Assembly (NCBI RefSeq): GCF_024636815.1
Contig: NZ_JAGXGF010000110.1
Coordinates: 1 to 49,760, forward strand
DNA: 49,760 bases
From: Marivirga sp.
Lineage (GTDB): Bacteria > Bacteroidota > Bacteroidia > Cytophagales > Cyclobacteriaceae
Direction of reading: 5' to 3'
The notes beneath the pieces were generated by a model. It was not told the origin of the DNA. It saw only the letters and a program-made list of their open reading frames with translations, and searched no databases. Positions 1-6,299 of this stretch are shown here, piece after piece (position 1 is the first letter of the stretch; the number at the start of each line of letters is the position of its first letter). The position numbers and the translations under genes are program-made.

Positions 1-68
1 ACGTCTGTAAGAGTCATGTTTTAGTAGTTATGTTATTGGTAATCAACAACTTAATATAATGAAAAAAC

Positions 69-518
69 ATGACTTTTTCATGCCGTCTATGGAAAATTCA
101 GCATGTATTTATGATGATTATTAATCGAACTCAGGTTAATAGTAATTTAAGAGACTATATCACCGCAATTCTTTCGAAACACACACTTTTAGTGACGGAT
201 GCCTGCTTTTCTGGTGGGAATTTTAAAATGCGTTCCGCAGAAAGTGTAAGTGCTTATGCTACTTCTAAATTGTATCAACTTCCAAGTAGGAAAGCACTAA
301 CTAGCGGTACTTTAACTAAAGTGCCCGATGAAAGTGTTTTTATAAAATATTTAATGAAGAGGTTAGATGAAAATCAGGAAGCTTACTTACCAGTAAGTCA
401 GCTTTTTTACAGCATCAGACCTGCCATACTAAACAACTCTTCCACTGTGCCTCAGTTGGGTGTGATTCAAAATACGGGTGATGAAGGTGGGGAGTTTGTG
501 TTTATAAAGAGACAATAG
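69..518 (+). pseudogene. Caspase-family (peptidase C14) protein, C-terminal fragment
   Basis: The open frame holds 149 codons. From about residue 25 it reads like the second half of a bacterial caspase-like (metacaspase/p20) domain: NSNLRDYI is followed by LLVTDACFSGG (residues 40-50), where Cys46 would be the catalytic cysteine. The end (residues 85-149, with SGT and FIKY motifs) matches the small-subunit part of such domains. The part that should carry the catalytic histidine (a GHG-type motif) is missing. Upstream, the DNA reads in a different frame from an ATG at 59 and soon hits a stop. A full caspase domain needs both residues, so this is most likely a decayed or truncated gene. The caspase origin is inferred from the DACFSGG motif; the start codon is arbitrary. 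Confidence 0.6.
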
Positions 519-539
519 AGCTTGTATTCTATTGTCTCT
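508..539 (+). terminator. 12-bp hairpin across the stop codon of the caspase fragment
   Basis: AGAGACAATAGA (508-519) and TCTATTGTCTCT (528-539) form a perfect 12-bp stem with an 8-nt loop. The left arm contains the TAG stop. A short T-run (544-548) follows a few bases later, so it may act as a terminator between this fragment and the convergent debris to its right. It is also symmetric enough to work in either direction. Confidence 0.5.
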
Positions 540-547
540 GATGTTTT

Positions 548-858
548 TCAAGCTAGAACAGCTTTAACATGCTTATAGAAAAATCTATTTCTATAAATTC
601 TAAATCCTTTGAATGTAAAATATCCTAAAAAACCGTAAGGAAAATATAAAAAGAAGCTTCCAGCTTCGAGTAGAATATCAACTTTTGAAAATCCTCCGAA
701 CCACACCTTTCTCTTAAAAATGTAATTACCGCTTTTGCTATCTGCTTATTGCAAGTTATTCCATATTCGAATTTGATCCCTACGGATTGCTTACCTAAGA
801 TCGCTCTTACTGAATAAATCTTGTCAGTGAGGATTTCTAAGTAATTGAAAATTAATTT
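548..858 (-). pseudogene. Minus-strand coding debris, family unknown
   Basis: On the minus strand, two overlapping frames look protein-like but lack a start codon. One is open from 858 down to a stop at 625 (about 77 codons, with stretches such as EILTDKIYSVRAILGK and IAKAVITFLRERCG). The other is open from about 742 down to a stop at 548 and is rich in aromatic and basic residues (FFLYFPYGFLGYFTFKGF, ending KHVKAVLA). The second resembles the membrane-proximal tail of some glycosyltransferases, but I cannot assign it. A single gene broken by a frameshift, or the ends of two genes, would explain the picture. The call rests on residue composition only. Confidence 0.3.
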
Positions 859-977
859 TCACCGCTAGCAAAGATTAGATTTTGATTAATATAAAGTACT
901 TATTTCTGATAAGTTACCTATATTAAAGGCTTATTTACTGTCGAAGCAAATTTCTGAAATTTTTAGCAATAACAATT
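859..977. other. Gene-free gap in the island
   Basis: Very AT-rich. I see no ORF, hairpin or repeat here. It separates the minus-strand debris from the frameshifted HNH-like gene that starts at 978. An imperfect copy of the ATATTCGAATAT palindrome lies just outside it at 763-774, within the debris. Confidence 0.4.
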
Positions 978-1645
978 ATGATTTACTTATCAAAATCAAA
1001 TGAGAGTTTCAAATCCAGGTTAAGATTTTACCTTTTTGAAAAAAACCTAAAAAAGAACTAATAGACGCATCTTTATTAGAAGAATTTTTAAAGTACAATC
1101 TTAAAGATAAACGCAGTATAATAGATAAATATACAGCTGAATTTTTTCATACTGAAAGGGGCGAGGTGCTTTCAGGTACCGACATGCAAATCGATGATAT
1201 TTATTTAGCCATTAAAAAATCTGAAAAAGATTTAAAGTCGGAATTACCAGCTTGGAGAAAAGCTTATTATAATCAAGTATTTAAACAGCAGTTGAAGCCA
1301 GAGACTTTTAAAGAATTGTCAGTTGCTGATAAGTGTTATTATTGCGAAATAACAATCGATGAAATTATTGCCATAATTGAATCCGTTTTAGGGGAAAAGC
1401 TTATTAATACTGTTGGAGAAGATGAAGTAATAGTTAAAAAGAAGATGGTATTTTATTACTCAACCATTATAAAGCAGTTTGAGATTCAATTTAAAAAATC
1501 TGATATATTAAAAAATCAGGAAAAATCCGTAAAATCAGTCGATTATATTCAAATTACAAATGATATAGTTTCAAAGATTGAAACCTCTAAAGTTGCATCA
1601 AAAAGTGTAAAAGTAGGGGAGTCTAATTACGCATTAGCCGCATAA
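978..1645 (+). pseudogene. HNH-like N-terminal region fused to an unknown C-terminus; interrupted by a -1 frameshift
   Basis: Reading from ATG 978 gives MIYLSKSNESF...FEKNLKK and then a stop at 1059. Slipping back one base at A-AAA-AAG (1049-1055) continues without a break as ELIDASLLEEF... to 1645, giving about 222 residues. The downstream part alone is open from GTG 1166 (159 codons), with an internal ATG at 1184. The middle (AWRKAYYNQVF, then KCYYCEIT) resembles the first zinc knuckle of Bacteroidota HNH endonucleases. The second half of an HNH core (a DR...N...C..C pattern) is absent. After about position 1380 the protein becomes a lysine-rich, probably helical tail ending YALAA. It lies 12 bp before the SecB-like gene, so the two may be co-transcribed. 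It could be a decayed HNH gene, a chimera, or a gene using programmed frameshifting. Confidence 0.5.
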
Positions 1646-1657
1646 GTCAAATTAATT

Positions 1658-2119
1658 ATGGCAGACAAGAAAGTATCTTTCGCAGTAAGATCAATAAAGA
1701 CAGATGAATTTGCAACCATCACCAATTCTTATAAGGAAGGTGAGGATGTAAATATTGAAGCTGGTTATGGCTTTGGTATTAATTCAGATGAAAATACTGT
1801 TATGGTGAAATTTTCAGCAATGTTTAAGTGTCAGGAAAGACCTTTTATTATATTAAAGCTTCATTGTGATTTTGACGTTGATCCTAAATCCTTTGATAAT
1901 TTTAGAAATATCAAAACCAATAAATTAGTCATACCGAAAGGCTTTTTAACCCATCTTACAGTTCTAACTGTCGGTACAGCAAGGGGTGTCTTACATGCTA
2001 AGTTAGATAATACTGAATTTGATAATTTCATTCTACCAACTCTAAACGTTTCAGAAATTCTTAAAGAGGATTTAGAATTTGTAACAAATGAGGTTGATGA
2101 AAATCCAAAAACGGATTAA
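1658..2119 (+). CDS. SecB-like chaperone-fold protein
   Basis: A 153-residue soluble protein without a signal peptide. Its order of elements follows the SecB fold: an N-terminal strand (VSFAVRSIKTDEF, residues 5-17), a central antiparallel sheet (about 45-80, with alternating hydrophobics in MVKFSAMFKCQ and PFIILKLHCDF), a helix, then LTVGTARGVLHAK and FILPTLNVSEIL. The last segment parallels the SecB stretch that ends in its L-x-P-x-N motif. SecB keeps proteins unfolded for export. SecB-like paralogues can also protect antitoxins in toxin-antitoxin-chaperone systems. The gene starts 12 bp after the frameshifted HNH-like gene and precedes a toxin-antitoxin-like pair. Family membership is inferred from pattern, not from a search, and which partner it serves is unknown. 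Confidence 0.55.
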   Translation: MADKKVSFAVRSIKTDEFATITNSYKEGEDVNIEAGYGFGINSDENTVMVKFSAMFKCQERPFIILKLHCDFDVDPKSFDNFRNIKTNKLVIPKGFLTHLTVLTVGTARGVLHAKLDNTEFDNFILPTLNVSEILKEDLEFVTNEVDENPKTD

Positions 2120-2252
2120 AAGTTTAAGACCTCTTTATGCTGAATTCCTTTTAGTTTAAGAAAAATAGGAGAGACTTTGAGAACTAGGTTGACAAGAACT
2201 AAGTAATTTCTCTTCCTTATTATAGCTAATCTTAATAATGTAGATTTTTTAT

Positions 2253-2277
2253 TTTATATTCCAATACAGAATATAAA
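2253..2277. promoter_or_regulatory. Inverted repeat, candidate operator of the HTH/nucleotidyltransferase operon
   Basis: TTTATATTC (2253-2261), a 7-base spacer, then GAATATAAA (2269-2277): 9-bp perfect arms about 70 bp before the HTH gene. The half-site ATATTC recurs in the 2321-2332 palindrome, which fits binding of one dimeric regulator to both sites. Confidence 0.5.
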
Positions 2278-2320
2278 TCCATAATATATTGTAAATTAGA
2301 TGTTTAATTACTATTATTGT

Positions 2321-2332
2321 ATATTCGAATAT
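2321..2332. promoter_or_regulatory. Perfect palindrome ATATTCGAATAT just before the HTH start codon
   Basis: A 12-bp perfect palindrome ending 11 bases before ATG 2344. It joins two ATATTC/GAATAT half-sites, the same as in the upstream inverted repeat but without a spacer. Its position would block transcription or translation initiation. It also argues for ATG 2344 rather than the upstream TTG (2317), which lies just outside the palindrome. Confidence 0.5.
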
Positions 2333-2343
2333 GGAATGTTATC

Positions 2344-2895
2344 ATGAATTTACAAAAGAAACAGAGTATGAGTCCTTTGGATATTCCCGTTTTAATACGA
2401 ATTACAATGTCCGCTGAAGAAGAATTATCACAAGTAATGCTTGCTAATAATTTAGGGTTAAGTCAGTCCGAAATTAGTAAATCATTGAATAGGTCAAGAT
2501 ATGCAGGTTTGTTGGCAGGTAATTATAAAGTAATGAAACAAGCACTGATGGATTTTATTCAGTACGGTATTAAGTATGCTTTTCCTCAGCAACCTGGCGC
2601 CTTAGTAAGAGGTGTGCCAACTGCCCATTCAGCCCATCCTTTAAAGGAGGAAATTCAAAGCTCAGAAGAATTTGTTTGGCCTCATGCTAAAGGTACTGTT
2701 AGAGGTCAAGCTATAATTCCTTTATATCCATCAGTAGTTCAGGCAGCATTGCAAAACCCACAATTTCACTCATATTTAGCTTTAATCGATGCGGTACGGG
2801 TAGGTAAAACAAGAGAAAAAAATCTAGCTATACAGCTACTAAGAAGAGAACTATTAAATGAAGAATACGCAGATCAACAGGAAAGCTACTATTAA
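2344..2895 (+). CDS. Helix-turn-helix protein, putative antitoxin/autoregulator of the adjacent nucleotidyltransferase
   Basis: From ATG 2344 the protein has 183 residues; a TTG at 2317 would add nine. Residues about 25-60 (EELSQVMLANNLGLSQSEISKSLNRS) form a winged helix-turn-helix. The middle has a distinctive VRGVPTAHSAHPL block (88-100), VWPHAKGTVRG (about 110-120) and a C-terminal helical stretch with LALIDAVRVGKTREK. I recall this domain order from a widespread family encoded next to AbiEii-like nucleotidyltransferases. Its 3' end overlaps the next gene by 38 bp, so the two are translated together. ATATTC palindromes upstream suggest autorepression. The antitoxin role is inferred from this arrangement. 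Confidence 0.65.
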   Translation: MNLQKKQSMSPLDIPVLIRITMSAEEELSQVMLANNLGLSQSEISKSLNRSRYAGLLAGNYKVMKQALMDFIQYGIKYAFPQQPGALVRGVPTAHSAHPLKEEIQSSEEFVWPHAKGTVRGQAIIPLYPSVVQAALQNPQFHSYLALIDAVRVGKTREKNLAIQLLRRELLNEEYADQQESYY

Positions 2896-3544
2896 GGTTG
2901 CTAAAGCACTGGGAGATTTAAATGATCAAGTTGTTTTTGTTGGGGGTGTTGTAGTGAGCTTATATATTGATGACCCTGCAGCAGATGATGTTAGGCCAAC
3001 TAAAGATGTAGACCTTAGCTTTAAAATATTAACTGGTGGCGATTTAGAAAAGTTAAGAGAGAAACTAAATCAAAGAGGGTTTAAGCAATCACATACCGAT
3101 GATGTTATATGTCGATTTAGTTTAGACGATGTTAAAGTAGATATAATGTCAACACATCAGGTAGGATGGGCACCTGCAAATCGCTGGTTTGAAAAAGGTT
3201 TTGAACTGGCAGTAATTAAGAAATTAGATGATATATCTATTAAAATTATGCCCTTATCTTATTTTTTGGCTGCAAAATTTGATGCTTTCAAAGGAAGAGG
3301 GAGTAAGGATGCCAGAACTAGTCATGATTTTGAGGACATTGTTTATATATTAAACTACACATCTGATTTTACTAAGTCAATTTTAGTATCTGATACAGAG
3401 GTAAAGGAATATTTAAGAGAATGTTTTAACAATATTTTAAATAGTGAGCATTTGCAAGAAGCAATTATTGGGCATCTGTATTATGAAGAAAGTGAGGAGA
3501 GGTATCAAATAATTTTAAATCAATTGAAAGAAATTATGGTATGA
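2858..3544 (+). CDS. AbiEii/MenT-like nucleotidyltransferase, putative toxin
   Basis: A 228-residue protein with a minimal nucleotidyltransferase core. VFVGGVVVSLY (residues 26-36) carries the glycine pair, PTKDVDLS (46-53) has the two metal-binding aspartates, and DVKVDIMS (about 89-96) supplies the third acidic residue. PLSYFLAAKFDAFKGRG followed by SKDARTSHDFEDIVYIL matches the lysine and KDxxD features of AbiEii/DUF1814-type toxins. Characterised relatives transfer nucleotides to tRNA or other targets and are held in check by a neighbouring HTH protein. ATG 2858 lies inside the HTH gene (38-bp overlap). No catalytic residue looks lost, so the toxin appears intact. Substrate and target are unknown. 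Confidence 0.7.
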   Translation: MKNTQINRKATIKVAKALGDLNDQVVFVGGVVVSLYIDDPAADDVRPTKDVDLSFKILTGGDLEKLREKLNQRGFKQSHTDDVICRFSLDDVKVDIMSTHQVGWAPANRWFEKGFELAVIKKLDDISIKIMPLSYFLAAKFDAFKGRGSKDARTSHDFEDIVYILNYTSDFTKSILVSDTEVKEYLRECFNNILNSEHLQEAIIGHLYYEESEERYQIILNQLKEIMV

Positions 3545-3598
3545 AGATATTTGTGTTAAGAAATGGCTAATTTGAAAAATAATAAACAACATTAAATT

Positions 3599-4069
3599 AT
3601 GAAAAAAGTAATCATCCTCTTGATCAGTATATTCTTTGCAAATGTTTTATTTGCTCAAGAGCAAAAAGCCCTTAGAATTACTAAACAGGATAGTCAAAAA
3701 GAAGTACTTATAAAAGAAAACAATAGAATAATCATTAAAACAGTGGACGATAAAAAGCTTTCGGGCCGCTATAGCGTAGTGCATAATGCGATAATAATTG
3801 ATAATAAAAAAATACCATTAGCAGACATCAAATATTTAAAACGTAATCCACTTTTGACTTCCATTTTGACAACTGGCTTATTTCTTTATACAGGCTTTGT
3901 TGCCGGTGGAATGGGCGTAATACTAGGCGTATTGGTGGACCCAAATGCTTTTTATTTAATCATACCCGCAGGAGGTCTTATTTTTGCTGGATTGCAAAAA
4001 CCCAATTTTCATAGAAGGTACAAAGTAGAAAAAAATTGGATGTTCGAAATAGTAAGCATTCCTGAGTAG
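3599..4069 (+). CDS. Hypothetical small membrane protein with signal peptide
   Basis: A 156-residue protein. Residues 1-19 (MKKVIILLISIFFANVLFAQ) form a Sec signal peptide with an AQ cleavage end typical of Bacteroidota. A beta-rich segment of about 60 residues follows, then two hydrophobic stretches (about 90-110 and 115-132) separated by a short turn, then a basic C-terminus. I do not recognise a family. It is 54 bp downstream of the nucleotidyltransferase on the same strand, but with its own gap, so it may be passenger DNA rather than part of the toxin-antitoxin unit. Confidence 0.55.
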   Translation: MKKVIILLISIFFANVLFAQEQKALRITKQDSQKEVLIKENNRIIIKTVDDKKLSGRYSVVHNAIIIDNKKIPLADIKYLKRNPLLTSILTTGLFLYTGFVAGGMGVILGVLVDPNAFYLIIPAGGLIFAGLQKPNFHRRYKVEKNWMFEIVSIPE

Positions 4070-4375
4070 TCGAGGATTATTTCGCATTCCAATATGGAAT
4101 AATATGCGATCAAACTATCAAATGGTTTTTCAGAAATGTCGGACATTTTTCATGTCAGACATTGGGGTTTTCAGGGCAACTAATGTCCGACTTTTCAAAG
4201 TCTGCCATAAGCATAGAAATTTCTTTATAAATAGGATCTTTAGGGTGAAGCAATCTAAGGTTAGTTAGATCAGGCTTAAGATGGTTTCGTGCCTCGCCAT
4301 GACGCCCGAGGACACTCACTGATTAAGATCAAGAAACGGATTGATATTGTAAAAAAAATTTTAAAAAAGTCTATA
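4070..4375. other. Gene-free junction between the island and tRNA-Asp, with clustered palindromes
   Basis: No ORF of note. It contains an inverted repeat CGCAT...ATGCG around 4083-4109 with inner arms ATTCC/GGAAT. It also has three near-palindromes of form ATGTCnGAC(A/T)T at 4136-4146, 4152-4162 and 4183-4193. The rest (4200-4375) shows nothing I can name. It ends at the terminator of the minus-strand tRNA-Asp, a plausible place for an integration boundary. Confidence 0.5.
4136..4193. repeat. Three near-palindromic ATGTCnGACAT boxes
   Basis: ATGTCGGACAT (4136-4146), ATGTCAGACAT (4152-4162) and ATGTCCGACTT (4183-4193). The first two are 16 bp apart start to start, the third 31 bp further. The pattern suggests a dimeric DNA-binding protein or a recombinase, but no gene starts close enough to show which. 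Confidence 0.45.
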
Positions 4376-4405
4376 AACAAAAAAAGCCCACTTAAAAAGT
4401 GAGCT
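4376..4405 (-). terminator. Rho-independent terminator of tRNA-Asp
   Basis: On the minus strand, AGCTCACTT and AAGTGGGCT pair (one G-U) around a short T-rich loop (plus strand 4385-4405). They are followed by a run of T (plus-strand A-run 4376-4384). It starts a few bases after the tRNA 3' end. Confidence 0.75.
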
Positions 4406-4410
4406 TTTAG

Positions 4411-4484
4411 CGGTCCGGACGAGACTCGAACTCGCGACCTCCTGCGTGACAGGCAGGCATTCTAACCAACTGAACTACCGGACC
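4411..4484 (-). tRNA. tRNA-Asp (anticodon GTC)
   Basis: The minus strand folds as a complete cloverleaf of 74 nt. The acceptor GGTCCGG pairs with CCGGACC and has a G discriminator. The D-arm contains AGTTGGTTA, the anticodon stem-loop is CTGCCTGTCACGCAG with anticodon GTC, and the T-arm contains GTTCGAGTC. CCA is not encoded. The 3' end faces the accessory region at 1-4400. tRNA 3' ends are common integration sites, though I found no obvious direct repeat of it in the window. Confidence 0.95.
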
Positions 4485-4778
4485 AATATTTTTATTTTCT
4501 TACCGTTTCTCTCTTAGAAATCGGAGTGCAAATAACTGAATTTTATTTCTAATATTCAAAACTTATTTGCTATTATTTTTTCAATTTTTTTTCGCTCTAA
4601 ATTACTTATTTGCAGCTTTTGCGATTGTCCTTTCGTTTAAGGAGATGCAAATGTAGGTGCTTAATTATTAATTGCAAAACTTACTGAGTAAATTTTTCAT
4701 TTTTTTTTCATTTCTACATTTTTGTGTGTGTCTTTAAAATTTAATATTAATTTTACATTTATTTAAAAATAATAAACA

Positions 4779-5723
4779 ATGCTTTTGGAATTCGAACAAC
4801 CTATAGTTGAATTAGAAAATAAATTGGCAGGGATGAAATCATTAGCCGAAGATAGCGATGTTGATATCTCTGATGCCATCAAAAAATTAGAAAATAAAAT
4901 TGTGTCCTTAAAAAAAGAGACTTTCCAAAATTTAACCCGATGGCAAAGAGTGCAGTTGTCTCGTCATCCCGACAGACCGTACACATTGGATTATATTTAT
5001 GAAATCACCGATGATTTTGTTGAAATACACGGTGACAGAACAGTGAAGGATGATAAAGCCATGGTGGGTGGTTTTGGGACTGTTGATGATCAAACTTTCA
5101 TGTTTATTGGGCAGCAGAAGGGTAGAAATACCAAACAGCGTCAGGAACGAAATTTTGGAATGGCAAATCCGGAAGGCTATAGAAAAGCTTTAAGGCTAAT
5201 GAAGATGGCTGAGAAGTTTAACAAGCCTATCGTTACTTTGATTGATACTCCAGGCGCTTTCCCGGGTTTAGAAGCTGAAGAAAGAGGGCAGGGTGAAGCC
5301 ATTGCGCGTAACCTAAAGGAAATGTTCATGTTGAAGGTTCCGGTTATCTGTATCATTATAGGTGAAGGAGCTTCTGGTGGAGCTTTAGGTATCGCCATAG
5401 GTGATAAAGTCCTGATGCTGGAAAACACCTGGTATAGCGTGATTTCTCCAGAGTCATGTTCTTCTATCTTATGGAGAAGCTGGGATTATAAAGAACAGGC
5501 AGCTGAAGCGCTTAAACTGACGGCTCCTGATATGTTAAAGAATAAATTGATTGATGGAATTATTCCGGAGCCATTGGGTGGAGCACATACCAATTTAAAG
5601 GCCGTAGCTGATGAAGTGAAAAAGACTATTTTGAAGAATTTCAAAGCGCTGGATAAAAAATCAGTAGAAAAAAGAATAGAAGAAAGAATCAATAAATTTA
5701 GTGGAATGGGTGTTGTCAAATAA
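4779..5723 (+). CDS. accA: Acetyl-CoA carboxylase, carboxyltransferase subunit alpha
   Basis: AccA pairs with AccD to move the carboxyl group from biotin to acetyl-CoA, giving malonyl-CoA for fatty-acid synthesis in the cytoplasm. The protein has 314 residues, normal for the family. An N-terminal helical coiled region (about 1-50) precedes the crotonase-fold domain. Recognisable motifs are [12 protein letters not shown] (62-73), GQQKGR (111-116), [11 protein letters not shown] (153-163) and the oxyanion-type [10 protein letters not shown] (195-204). The start ATG is preceded by an AT-rich leader without a clear Shine-Dalgarno sequence. It stands alone between tRNA-Asp and a strong terminator, so it is probably monocistronic. 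Confidence 0.97.
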   Translation: MLLEFEQPIVELENKLAGMKSLAEDSDVDISDAIKKLENKIVSLKKETFQNLTRWQRVQLSRHPDRPYTLDYIYEITDDFVEIHGDRTVKDDKAMVGGFGTVDDQTFMFIGQQKGRNTKQRQERNFGMANPEGYRKALRLMKMAEKFNKPIVTLIDTPGAFPGLEAEERGQGEAIARNLKEMFMLKVPVICIIIGEGASGGALGIAIGDKVLMLENTWYSVISPESCSSILWRSWDYKEQAAEALKLTAPDMLKNKLIDGIIPEPLGGAHTNLKAVADEVKKTILKNFKALDKKSVEKRIEERINKFSGMGVVK

Positions 5724-5728
5724 GCACT

Positions 5729-5795
5729 AATTACCACTTATAAAATGGCTTTTAAGAATGTGATCTTTTGCATTTTTAAAAGCCATTTTTTTTAT
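5729..5795 (+). terminator. accA terminator, first copy of a duplicated 67-bp segment
   Basis: AAATGGCTTTTAA and TTAAAAGCCATTT form a perfect 13-bp stem followed by a T-run (about 5786-5793), a standard intrinsic terminator 20 bp after the accA stop. The same 67-bp stretch recurs at 6203-6269 with four substitutions. Confidence 0.8.
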
Positions 5796-5886
5796 GAAAT
5801 TAAAGCACTGTATTTCATAATTTTCTAAAGAGCAGAGATAAGCATTATATCACCGATTTTTGTATTTTATTGCTGGCTTTATCATT

Positions 5887-6043
5887 CATACTTTTTCCAT
5901 TGATGAAAAAGTATGTCAGCCAGAGGCTGACCAGCTATTGGCTGGCAAAAAATCTAGGTAAAATGATGCTACTACCCACAAATGCCAACGCTGGCCCGCC
6001 ATTTTACCCTCCATCCCGCTTTTCGCTTAGGCGAAAGTGGGGG
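5887..6043 (+). repeat. Structured intergenic repeat, copy 1 (multi-hairpin)
   Basis: A chain of hairpins: CATACTTTTTC/GAAAAAGTATG (5887-5915), GTCAGCC/GGCTGAC (5915-5931), CCAGC/GCTGG (5931-5945), GGTAAAATG/CATTTTACC (5957-6008), and a bulged CCCGC(T)TTTCGC / GCGAAAGTGGG (6015-6041). The loop of the fourth carries ATGCTAC, CCCACA and CTGGCCCGC. A second copy lies in reverse orientation at 8129-8230 with the same loop words but different, still complementary stem bases. It looks like a REP-type or small non-autonomous mobile element; no transposase is nearby. Confidence 0.7.
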
Positions 6044-6202
6044 AGTTAGCTATTAATTATTTCATCAATTGAATTCGGTCTACTACATCTTTATTTAGAT
6101 TCCATTGGCTTTGTTTCAAGATACTTTTAATTATCTGAGGGTTTATTATTTAAATGGCTTTGGTATCCAATAATTGAGGATAACAGGTTTTAACTAAGTT
6201 AC
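6044..6202. other. Gene-free spacer between the two terminator copies
   Basis: AT-rich; no ORF, hairpin or recognisable motif seen. It separates the structured repeat from the second copy of the duplicated accA terminator segment. Confidence 0.4.
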
Positions 6203-6269
6203 AATTACCACATATAAAATAGCTTTTAAGAATGTGATCTTTTCCATTTTTAAGAGCCATTTTTTTTAT
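6203..6269 (+). repeat. Second copy of the accA terminator segment
   Basis: Sixty-three of 67 positions match 5729-5795 without gaps. One change turns a stem pair into a mismatch (TGGC to TAGC) and another makes a G-U wobble, so the hairpin is weakened but the T-run remains. It ends about 30 bp before the start of the metallo-hydrolase gene. It may be a leftover of a tandem duplication or gene insertion behind accA. Confidence 0.75.
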
Positions 6270-6299
6270 AACTTCAAATCTCAATAAAAGTAGACTTTT

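Noticed and set aside
1049-1055. Firm call of programmed ribosomal frameshifting
   Set aside because: The heptamer and phase fit, but there is no strong downstream structure or upstream stimulator, and the surrounding genes are decayed, so a simple mutation is at least as likely; kept as a finding only.
4411-4484. Attachment-site direct repeat of the tRNA-Asp 3' end within the window
   Set aside because: I did not find a convincing second copy between 1 and 4400; it may lie outside the window, so no attachment site is annotated.
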